DNA of 64,000 nucleotides from an uncultured Paracoccaceae bacterium (GTDB lineage: Bacteria > Pseudomonadota > Alphaproteobacteria > Rhodobacterales > Rhodobacteraceae): assembly GCA_947498985.1 (NCBI GenBank), contig CANMMF010000009.1, positions 62,001 to 126,000 on the forward strand. The letters are read 5' to 3'. This document shows, piece after piece, positions 57,873 to 64,000 of this stretch. Every line of letters starts with the position of its first letter. The first letter of the stretch is position 1. The notes under the pieces were generated by a model that saw nothing but the letters and a program-made list of their open reading frames with translations, made no database searches and was not told the DNA's origin. Both the position numbers and the translations under genes were made by a program.

Positions 57873-57886
57873 ATACGCATGCGTAT
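57873..57886. promoter_or_regulatory. 14-bp perfect palindrome upstream of SMP-30 gene
   Basis: ATACGCATGCGTAT is a perfect inverted repeat 35 bases before the proposed start codon of the gluconolactonase-like gene. Its central step is AT rather than the CG of the LacI sites here, so a different regulator may use it. A chance palindrome is possible. Confidence 0.4.
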
Positions 57887-57920
57887 CGGCGTGGGCGGCA
57901 CAACAGCAAAGGAGCGGGCG

Positions 57921-58844
57921 ATGTTCGGAGTGATCGAAGGCACCGGGTTCGAGGTCATCGAACCTGAATTTGAGGCCTGTTTCGTCGGCCATGCCCGGGT
58001 CGAGCGGCTCTGGACCGGCGCGCGCTGGTCCGAAGGCCCGGTCTGGTTCGCCGCGGGTCAGTACCTGCTCTGGTCCGATATCCCCAATAACCGCATCCTG
58101 CGCTATGACGACACCGATGGTTCCGTCTCGACCTTCCGCCAGCCTTCCAACAACAGCAACGGCCACACCGTCGACCGCGAGGGGCGTCTGGTCTCCTGCG
58201 AGCATCTGACACGGCGGGTCACGCGCACCGGACATGATGGCCGCGTGACGGTGATCGCGGATGCGCATGAGGGACGCCGGCTGAACTCACCCAATGATGT
58301 GGTGGTCCATTCGGACGGCTCGATCTGGTTCACCGATCCCAGCTACGGCATCCTGATGGATTACGAAGGCGCGCGCGCGCCAAGCGAAATCGGCGCCTGC
58401 CACGTCTATCGCGTCGATCCTTCGGGCGGGATTTCCGTTGTGGCCGACGATTACGTAAAGCCCAACGGGCTGGCGTTTTCCCCGGATGAAAGCCAGCTTT
58501 TCATCGCCGATACCGGCATCACCCACGATCCGGACGGCCCCAGACACATCCGCCGCCACAAGGTGGGCGCTGACGGAACACTGAGCGGCGGAGAGGTCTT
58601 TGCGACCTGCACCGAGGGGCTCTTCGACGGGTTCCGGCTCGACACGGAGGGGCGGATCTGGACCTCTGCCGCGGATGGCGTGCATTGCCTCGATCCGCAG
58701 GGAAACCTGATCGGCAAAGTGCGGATTCCCGAGCTTGTGGCAAATGTCTGCTTCGGCGGGCCAAAGCTGAACCGGCTCTTTATCGCCGGGACCACCTCGC
58801 TTTATTCTGTGTTCCTCAACGTGAACGGCGTGTCACCCGTCTAG
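57921..58844 (+). CDS. SMP-30/gluconolactonase-family hydrolase
   Basis: A six-bladed beta-propeller lactonase of 307 residues that opens sugar lactones to aldonic acids. The metal-binding Glu is in RWSEGPVWFAAGQYLLWSD near residues 36-54. The Asn/Asp ligands lie in LNSPNDVVVHSDGSIWFTDP near 120-139 and VKPNGLAFSPDESQLFIADT near 179-198. The ATG at 57921 follows AAAGGAGC; the frame to 57879 overlaps the palindrome. It is convergent with gnd, with 12 bases of overlap. Its product would feed gluconate-type metabolism. Confidence 0.88.
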   Translation: MFGVIEGTGFEVIEPEFEACFVGHARVERLWTGARWSEGPVWFAAGQYLLWSDIPNNRILRYDDTDGSVSTFRQPSNNSNGHTVDREGRLVSCEHLTRRVTRTGHDGRVTVIADAHEGRRLNSPNDVVVHSDGSIWFTDPSYGILMDYEGARAPSEIGACHVYRVDPSGGISVVADDYVKPNGLAFSPDESQLFIADTGITHDPDGPRHIRRHKVGADGTLSGGEVFATCTEGLFDGFRLDTEGRIWTSAADGVHCLDPQGNLIGKVRIPELVANVCFGGPKLNRLFIAGTTSLYSVFLNVNGVSPV

Positions 58845-60254
58845 GTGCTGATCCAGCCACGGGCCGTGATGGTCCCCATCCTGATCGACGCGCTCAAACC
58901 CGTGCGCGCCAAAGTAATCGCGCTGCGCCTGTAGCATGTTGGCCGATGTGCGCGCGCTGGTCAGCGTGTCGAAATAGGTCAGCGCCGCGGTCAGGGCCGG
59001 CACCGGGTGCCCGGCGGCAAGGGCACAGACGGCGACCTTGCGCAACGCGCCGATGCTGTCGTCCAGCAAGGTCTTGAAGTAGGGCGCGAGCGCGAGGTTG
59101 CGGCTGGGCGCGTCCGTCAGCGCTTCGGCCATGTCGTCCAGCATGGTGGAGCGGATGATGCAGCCCGCGCGCCAGACCTTGGCGATCTCCGGCATCGGCA
59201 GATCCCACGCGTATTCATCGCTGGCCTTGAGCAACAGATCGAAGCCCTGCGCGTAGCACAGGATCTTGCCCGCGATCAGCGCCCGTTCCAGATCCTCAAG
59301 GCTCAGCGCCTCCGCCGCGATCCGCCGGTCGCCCGCCCCGAATGTCTCCGCGCCTGCGAGTCGCAGATCGCGCCGTGCGGACATGTTCCGCGCCCCTACC
59401 GCGGCCTCGATCACCGGCACGGCAGAGCCCAGCATCTGGCTTTCGATGACCGTCCAGCGTCCGGTGCCCTTCTGCCCCGCGCGGTCGAGAATGATGTCCA
59501 GAACCGGCTTTCCGGTCTCTGGATCGGTGGCCGCCGCCACCTTGCCCGAAATCTCGATCAGGTAGCTCTGCAGCAGGCCCTCGTTCCAGCGATCGAACAC
59601 CGCCCCGCAGGCCGCTGCATCCTTGCCAAAGCCGTCGCGCATCACGCCGTAAACCTCGGCGATCAGCTGCATGTCGGCATATTCGATCCCGTTATGTACG
59701 GTCTTCACAAAATGCCCGGCGCCGCCTGTGCCCATATAGGTGGCGCAAGGCGTGCCGCCGAAGCTTGCGGCGATGGCGGTCAGGATGTGGCTGACCCGGT
59801 CCCAGGCCGTGCGCGACCCACCGCCCATGATCGACGGCCCGAAGCGCGCGCCTTCCGCGCCTCCGGACACGCCGATGCCCAGAAACGGGGCTCCGGCCTT
59901 TTCTGCCTCCGACGCGCGCCGTTCGCTTTCATGAAAATCCGCATTGCCCGCGTCGATGATCATGTCATCTGCATCCAACAGGGGGCGCAGCTTTTCGATC
60001 TGCGCATCGACCACCGCGCCTGCGGGCACCATCAGGATGATGTTGCGCGGAGACGCGATGGCGGCCACGAACTCGGCCAGCTCCGCATGCCCGGTGATGC
60101 GGTCTGCCAGCGGGCCTGCGGTGTCGAGGAATTGCGGAATGCGGGCCGCCGTGCGGTTGTGCACCGCAACCCGAAAGCCGTTATCGGCAATGTTGAGCGC
60201 CAGCATGGCGCCCATTGTTCCCAGACCGATCACCCCGATATCTGCGTTTGCCAT
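58833..60254 (-). CDS. gnd: 6-phosphogluconate dehydrogenase, decarboxylating
   Basis: Oxidatively decarboxylates 6-phosphogluconate to ribulose-5-phosphate. At 473 residues it is of the long dimeric type. Signatures are IGVIGLGTMGAMLALNIADN near the N-terminus, GVSGGAEGARFGPSIMGGG near residues 128-146 and the catalytic block HFVKTVHNGIEYADMQLIAE near 185-204. The C-terminus ends in FGAHGFERVDQDGDHHGPWL, also conserved. A LacI-type operator at 60284 lies upstream, placing it in the regulon of the LacI protein at 49715. The Entner-Doudoroff pair Edd/Eda is absent here. Confidence 0.94.
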   Translation of the reverse strand: MANADIGVIGLGTMGAMLALNIADNGFRVAVHNRTAARIPQFLDTAGPLADRITGHAELAEFVAAIASPRNIILMVPAGAVVDAQIEKLRPLLDADDMIIDAGNADFHESERRASEAEKAGAPFLGIGVSGGAEGARFGPSIMGGGSRTAWDRVSHILTAIAASFGGTPCATYMGTGGAGHFVKTVHNGIEYADMQLIAEVYGVMRDGFGKDAAACGAVFDRWNEGLLQSYLIEISGKVAAATDPETGKPVLDIILDRAGQKGTGRWTVIESQMLGSAVPVIEAAVGARNMSARRDLRLAGAETFGAGDRRIAAEALSLEDLERALIAGKILCYAQGFDLLLKASDEYAWDLPMPEIAKVWRAGCIIRSTMLDDMAEALTDAPSRNLALAPYFKTLLDDSIGALRKVAVCALAAGHPVPALTAALTYFDTLTSARTSANMLQAQRDYFGAHGFERVDQDGDHHGPWLDQHLDG

Positions 60255-60283
60255 CGTCTTTCCCCCGCGCCGCGATACATCCT

Positions 60284-60295
60284 GTTACCGTTAAC
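60284..60295 (-). promoter_or_regulatory. LacI-type operator upstream of gnd
   Basis: GTTACCGTTAAC matches the perfect operator GTTACCGGTAAC of the transporter promoter at 11 of 12 positions. It lies 30 bases before the gnd start codon. No promoter elements were clear. Confidence 0.65.
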
Positions 60296-60746
60296 GGGGC
60301 GGGGTGAAAGATGAAAGCCTTGCGCCGTGGAAAGGCGGCGGGTCTCGGAGTTGTGACCGTGCGGGGAATGCGCCGGAACCCGCGTTCGCTGGCGCCTGCT
60401 CAGGCGGGAATTTCACGGGATCGCGTCACATCTCCGGGACCGGAACCGCTGCGGGCTCCGGCGCAGCCCATCCCGCAACACTGCGCAAGGAACGCCGACT
60501 TGCTGCTCTGACGCGCAGCGCTCCTCTCACAGATGCAAGCCTGTGGTTCCGGTCGAAGGCACGTGACGCCACCATGACGACCTTGTCCGGCAGTGCTGTC
60601 TTTCAGTGAAAGCACCACACCATCAAACCGTGAGACCGACCACCCAGCCGCGGACATGGCCCGACCGGCCAGAAGGGCGGCCCGAACAGCCAAAGCGCCT
60701 GCACGCCGTCCTGTCCTTCAGCCCGACGCCCGGAGGTGATCTCTCG
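60296..60746. other. Intergenic region without supported genes
   Basis: About 450 bases between the gnd operator and the end of the GDSL/RTX gene. Short open frames (up to about 100 codons) on both strands show no domain, signal or ribosome-binding site that I can defend. The gnd promoter must lie at the left edge. Nothing else was recognised. Confidence 0.5.
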
Positions 60747-62336
60747 TCAGACCAGCCACTCCGGTGTCGGCGCCGCGATCTGGCCCCAGTAATCGGCATC
60801 CTGGAACCACGCAAAGCCGCCCAGCACGTCCTCGACCTGCGCTCGGCCGTCGATTGCCACGACGGTTTCGATCCCGCCGATGGAAATGCCCAACCCGGCC
60901 AGCACGCTGGCCGCCCCGTCCGTTTCGAAACTGTCGTAGGTCGTCTCGTCCAGAACGAGGTAGAGCGTGTCTTCGCCCTGACCGCCGCGGAAGATCTCCT
61001 GCGTTGCACTGGCATCGCCTTCCAGCGTGCCTTGCACAAAGACAAAGACGTCATCGCCGAGGCCGCCGCGCGCGTCATCGCTGCCCAGCCCGTCGATCAT
61101 CACATCGTCACCGCCGCCGCCGCGGATGACATCGTCGCTCCGGCCGCCGTTGAGGATGTCCGACCCGCTGCCGCCCAGCAACCTGTCGCGGCCCGCGCCG
61201 CCCGAGGCGATATCGTTGCCGCCGCCGCCAAAGATGCGGTCGGCGCCGGTGCCGCCGAACACCACGTCATCGCCGTTCAGCGCCCTGATCGTGTCGTCGC
61301 CGCCATTGGCAAAGACCACGTTGTCGTTCCGGTCCTGGACCGACTTGGTGCCGGAATCGTCCATGACCGTGGTGCTGGCCCCGTCCATCACAAGCGCGCT
61401 GTAGGCCCCCCATGCCTGGTGCACGGCCTCTGCGGGGTGGATCGGATCCCAGAACGCCACCTGATCGCTGTCGAATGCACTGCCATCGACCAGATAGTCG
61501 TCGGCATCGGCGAGGATGCCAAATCCGCTGGGATCCTCTGCAATTGCATTGGCCAGCGCTCCGTAGTCGATGATGCGCGCATCGACGCCGTCATCGCCCA
61601 GCGCTTCGGCGGTGAGCGTAAGCAGCTCGTTGTAGATCGAAAGCGCGAGGTCGGTGATATAGACCGACAATGCGTCGAACTGGTCGCTATCGGGGAAAAA
61701 CGACGAGGACGGCAGGGTGCCGAAGAACACCGTGCCCACACCGGCATCAATGAGCGTTTCGGCGGCGTCCTTCAATTCGTCAAGCAGCAGGTCCACGGCC
61801 TCTCTGGCGGCGCGCAACAGGTCAAAGACCGAGGCGTCCGGATCGGAGATCGCCTCGCCCAGGATATCGCGGAAATCGTTGCCGCCGATAAAGAGCACCG
61901 CCGCGGCATCGGGCGCAACGGAGCCCGCATTCTCTGCCAGAAACCGCGAAAGTTGTGCGCCGAGGTTGGAATCGTAGCCGGTGCCCGGCCCGAAGGGCTC
62001 TTGCGTGCCAAGCGCTCGCGCGCCGGCATTGGCGTAGTTCAGTACCGTGGTGCCGCTCACATCGCCGGAATAGACGGCATGGGTGAACTCGTTGGTCACC
62101 GCGGTCTCCGGCCCGATCCCGAAGGGCTGCAGCACGCCAAAGGCTTGCTGTTCAGCAAGTTGCGAGGCCTGCTGCTGGGCCAGCGCAATCTGCTCGGGCG
62201 TCGGATCGGGACCAAGTGCCGCGATCAGACCGGGCAGGATCTGCGCCTCGAGCGCGGATTTGAGCGCGCCGAAAATGACGCCGACATCGGTGAAGCTGTC
62301 ACCGAAGTAATAGGTTTCGGAAAATGTGGCAGGCAT
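60747..62336 (-). CDS. GDSL/SGNH hydrolase with RTX calcium-binding repeats
   Basis: A 529-residue lipase/esterase-like protein. The SGNH blocks are visible: YFGDSFTDVG near residue 9 (nucleophile Ser), GGND near 150 (oxyanion Asn) and FWDPIHPAEAVH near 297-308 (catalytic Asp and His). Residues 345-430 are RTX nonapeptides of the GGxGxDxhh type (GGGGNDIASGG, GGSGSDILNGG). There is no N-terminal signal peptide, and the C-terminus ends with hydrophobic residues. Both features fit type I secretion. No transporter genes for it are in the window. Confidence 0.88.
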   Translation of the reverse strand: MPATFSETYYFGDSFTDVGVIFGALKSALEAQILPGLIAALGPDPTPEQIALAQQQASQLAEQQAFGVLQPFGIGPETAVTNEFTHAVYSGDVSGTTVLNYANAGARALGTQEPFGPGTGYDSNLGAQLSRFLAENAGSVAPDAAAVLFIGGNDFRDILGEAISDPDASVFDLLRAAREAVDLLLDELKDAAETLIDAGVGTVFFGTLPSSSFFPDSDQFDALSVYITDLALSIYNELLTLTAEALGDDGVDARIIDYGALANAIAEDPSGFGILADADDYLVDGSAFDSDQVAFWDPIHPAEAVHQAWGAYSALVMDGASTTVMDDSGTKSVQDRNDNVVFANGGDDTIRALNGDDVVFGGTGADRIFGGGGNDIASGGAGRDRLLGGSGSDILNGGRSDDVIRGGGGDDVMIDGLGSDDARGGLGDDVFVFVQGTLEGDASATQEIFRGGQGEDTLYLVLDETTYDSFETDGAASVLAGLGISIGGIETVVAIDGRAQVEDVLGGFAWFQDADYWGQIAAPTPEWLV

Positions 62337-62605
62337 GAATGGCTTCCTTCGCTGGCAGCGCGAGATCGCGTTAAATTCGTGTTAATAGTGTATAGCGGAT
62401 TCTTGGATCAGCGAAAGAGCCGGGGTCTGACAATCGCGGCAACAGGCGTGCGGCGGGTGTTGCCGTTGCGATCCGGCGGGCGACAAGCCGCGGTATTTCC
62501 CGTCGCTCGTCGCCGCCGTGAACGCGTATTGTCTTCCGTGCCCGCCGGTCCGCAGTCGCCCCGGGGGTGGCGCGCGCGCCCCCCGGGGGTGTGCAAACCA
62601 TGCCG
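62337..62605. other. Intergenic region between two RTX genes
   Basis: About 270 bases. The part next to the GDSL gene is AT-rich (TTAAATTCGTGTTAATAGTG near 62372) and probably carries its promoter. A GC-rich inverted repeat near 62558-62590 (CCCCGGGG... CCCCGGGGG) lies just after the stop of the RTX gene and could end its transcript, although no T-run follows. No gene is supported. Confidence 0.5.
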
Positions 62606-64000
62606 TTACAGGATGAAATCGTCCGGCGTGATGTCGAGCAGTGTATTGGTCAGCAAATAGTCGACCAGCCGGACCGTATCCCCGCCCCCGAAATCCAGCA
62701 GCGCATCGTTTCCGGAACTGCTGACGGTGATCGAGGCGACGCTGGCAAACCCGTAGGCCGACACGTCGATCAGATCGTCGGTGATGGCCCCCAGATCCTC
62801 GAAGCCGATCACCTCATCCGCGCCGCCTCCGGGGGCGAAGACCAGCGTATCGGCCCCGCCGCCGCCCACAAGCGTGTCGGTGCCCAGCCCGCCGATGAGC
62901 GTGTCGTTATCCGCGCCGCCCACCAGCCTGTCATTGCCGTTGCCGCCATCCAGCGTGTCGGCGCCGTCGCCGCCGATCAGCCGGTCCGCGGCGAACCCGC
63001 CATTGAGTTCGTCATTGCCGCCATTGCCGTTGAGCGTGTCGGCACCGCCGCCGCCGTCGAGCGTATCGTTGCCGGAGGCGCCGCTCAGCGTGTCGCTGCC
63101 GCTGCCGCCAGCCATGATGTCTCCGCCGCCGCCACCGTTCATCAGGTCGTTGCCGCCGTCGCCGTTCATCACATCCACGCCGCCGCCGCCGCGCATGTCG
63201 TCGCCGTCATTGCCGCCGTTCATCAGGTCATTGCCGCCGCCGCCGGACATCGTGTCGACCCCGGCCTCGCCGTTCATCGTGTCGTCGTCGCCGCGGCCCT
63301 GCATCAGGTCTGCGCCACCGCCGCCTGACAGCACATTGGCGCCGGGGTCGCCGAGGACCGTGTCGTCAAACGCGCTGCCGGTGGCATTCTCGATGCCCAG
63401 CAGATCGTCCGAGCCGCCACCCGTCACGCCCGCGGTATTGAGCGTGAGGTTGATCTGCACGGCATTGCCCGCCGTCTGGTAGGTGACGGTATCGCTTCCG
63501 CTGCCGCCGATCAGGATGTTGCTGCCGCCGGTGGCGAAGAAAAGGTCGTTGCCCATGCCGCCATGGGCAATGTCGTCGCCTTGCCGGGCAACGCTCAGCG
63601 TGTCATTGCCAAGCCCGCCAAAAAGCTCGTCCGCGCCGCCGCCGGAAAACAAGAAGTCGTCGCCCGCCGCGCCGTCGATGATGTTCGCCTGACCATTGCC
63701 GCGCAGCGTGTCGCCGTAGCGCGAGCCTTCGACGTTCTCGAGATCGAGCAGCGTGTCGGTGCCAGCTCCCAACGTGTTCTGGAGCCCGGCCCCGAGGTTC
63801 ACCGTCACGCCATCTTGCGCGGTGAGATAGGACACCCAGTCATTGCCGGTTCCGCCATCGATCGTGTCATTGCCCGAGCCGCCATCGAGGTAATCGTCGC
63901 CGGTCTGGCCGCGCAATTCGTCATCGCCGTTGCCGCCGAAGATGATGTCATTGCCACCACTCACGCCGGTCAGCGAGCCGAACCGCACCTCTCCGAACAG
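62606..64000 (-). CDS. RTX-repeat (hemolysin-type calcium-binding) protein, 5' end outside window
   Basis: Only the C-terminal 464 residues are in the window. The frame is open to the right edge, so the GTG at 63988 is probably not the start. It is built almost entirely of glycine/aspartate nonapeptides (GGNGDDELRG, GGSGNDTIDGG and about thirty others). They form two blocks separated by beta-rich spacers such as VTVNLGAGLQNTLGAGTDTL. The C-terminal 60 residues (DLIDVSAYGFASVASITVSS...) resemble the terminal region of type I secreted RTX proteins. No catalytic domain is seen in this part. Confidence 0.85.
   Translation of the reverse strand: MFGEVRFGSLTGVSGGNDIIFGGNGDDELRGQTGDDYLDGGSGNDTIDGGTGNDWVSYLTAQDGVTVNLGAGLQNTLGAGTDTLLDLENVEGSRYGDTLRGNGQANIIDGAAGDDFLFSGGGADELFGGLGNDTLSVARQGDDIAHGGMGNDLFFATGGSNILIGGSGSDTVTYQTAGNAVQINLTLNTAGVTGGGSDDLLGIENATGSAFDDTVLGDPGANVLSGGGGADLMQGRGDDDTMNGEAGVDTMSGGGGNDLMNGGNDGDDMRGGGGVDVMNGDGGNDLMNGGGGGDIMAGGSGSDTLSGASGNDTLDGGGGADTLNGNGGNDELNGGFAADRLIGGDGADTLDGGNGNDRLVGGADNDTLIGGLGTDTLVGGGGADTLVFAPGGGADEVIGFEDLGAITDDLIDVSAYGFASVASITVSSSGNDALLDFGGGDTVRLVDYLLTNTLLDITPDDFIL

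Noticed and set aside
60311-60609. Short plus-strand frames of 66 and 101 codons after gnd
   Set aside because: No ribosome-binding site, no fold and no conservation signal can be seen; more likely chance frames.
60606-62660. A 684-codon open frame on the plus strand with repetitive Val/Ala-rich sequence
   Set aside because: It is the antisense of the GDSL/RTX gene; the apparent repeats are the reverse reading of the glycine/aspartate repeats.
62790-63960. Dense GCC/GCCG-rich periodic DNA resembling a non-coding repeat or CRISPR
   Set aside because: The 27-base periodicity is explained by RTX nonapeptides in an open frame on the minus strand.

Overview
This window is a GC-rich alphaproteobacterial chromosome (or large replicon) segment. 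It most resembles a marine purple or aerobic anoxygenic phototroph of the Rhodobacteraceae/Roseobacter type. The evidence is a pucBAC-type LH2 light-harvesting operon with PpsR/CrtJ-type TGT-N12-ACA operators, many solute-binding-protein transporters (ABC and TRAP), tightly packed operons with ATGA/GTGA/TTGA stop-start overlaps, and frequent TTG/GTG starts. No rRNA, tRNA, insertion sequence, integrase or CRISPR array was seen.

Layout. (1) 1-6789: a truncated ROK regulator diverges from a sugar ABC import operon (binding protein, two permeases, ATPase). That operon also encodes an argininosuccinate-lyase-like enzyme and a PfkB sugar kinase. (2) 6807-17675: an amino-sugar/peptidoglycan-sugar module. 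On the minus strand are a BadF-type sugar kinase, a GntR regulator, a NagB-II-like deaminase, NagA and a citryl-CoA-lyase-like protein. On the plus strand are MurQ, a complete ABC importer and a Gfo/Idh oxidoreductase. The divergent promoter carries paired AAAGGTAT-type half-sites on both sides. (3) 17725-19913: an SRPBCC protein, a DGPF/YCII protein and an ECF42-type sigma factor. (4) 19959-33271: a catabolic island with a Pot-type ABC importer, iron alcohol dehydrogenase, aldehyde dehydrogenase, glutamine-synthetase-like gamma-glutamyl ligase, a TRAP transporter with an embedded GNAT gene, an N-formylglutamate-amidohydrolase-like enzyme and a divergent RpiR regulator. Together these suggest gamma-glutamylated amine or amino-alcohol degradation.

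(5) 33374-36631: pucB, pucA, pucC and, in the last position of the operon, an unrecognised protein with eight exact 25-residue repeats. PucA has Phe44-Leu45, as in blue-shifted B800-820 antennae, and a long C-terminal tail. (6) 37096-45439: an island with two caspase-like proteins, a double GT-B glycosyltransferase, a small unknown protein, a lipoprotein, a radical SAM protein and an alginate-lyase-family protein. I do not recognise this as a described system.

(7) 45473-60295: sugar-acid metabolism. It holds an idonate-type dehydrogenase, a gluconate-5-dehydrogenase-type SDR, a beta-hydroxyacid dehydrogenase, two LacI regulators, two tandem ribose-type ABC importers, an SMP-30 gluconolactonase and 6-phosphogluconate dehydrogenase. 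A shared GTTACC-GGTAAC-type operator links the first transporter, its LacI gene and gnd. (8) 60747-64000: two RTX-repeat proteins, one a GDSL/SGNH hydrolase and one running off the window end; both look like type I secretion substrates.

All function calls come from reading motifs, lengths and gene order; no database search was run. Start codons were chosen from ribosome-binding sites, overlaps and signal peptides where these could be seen.
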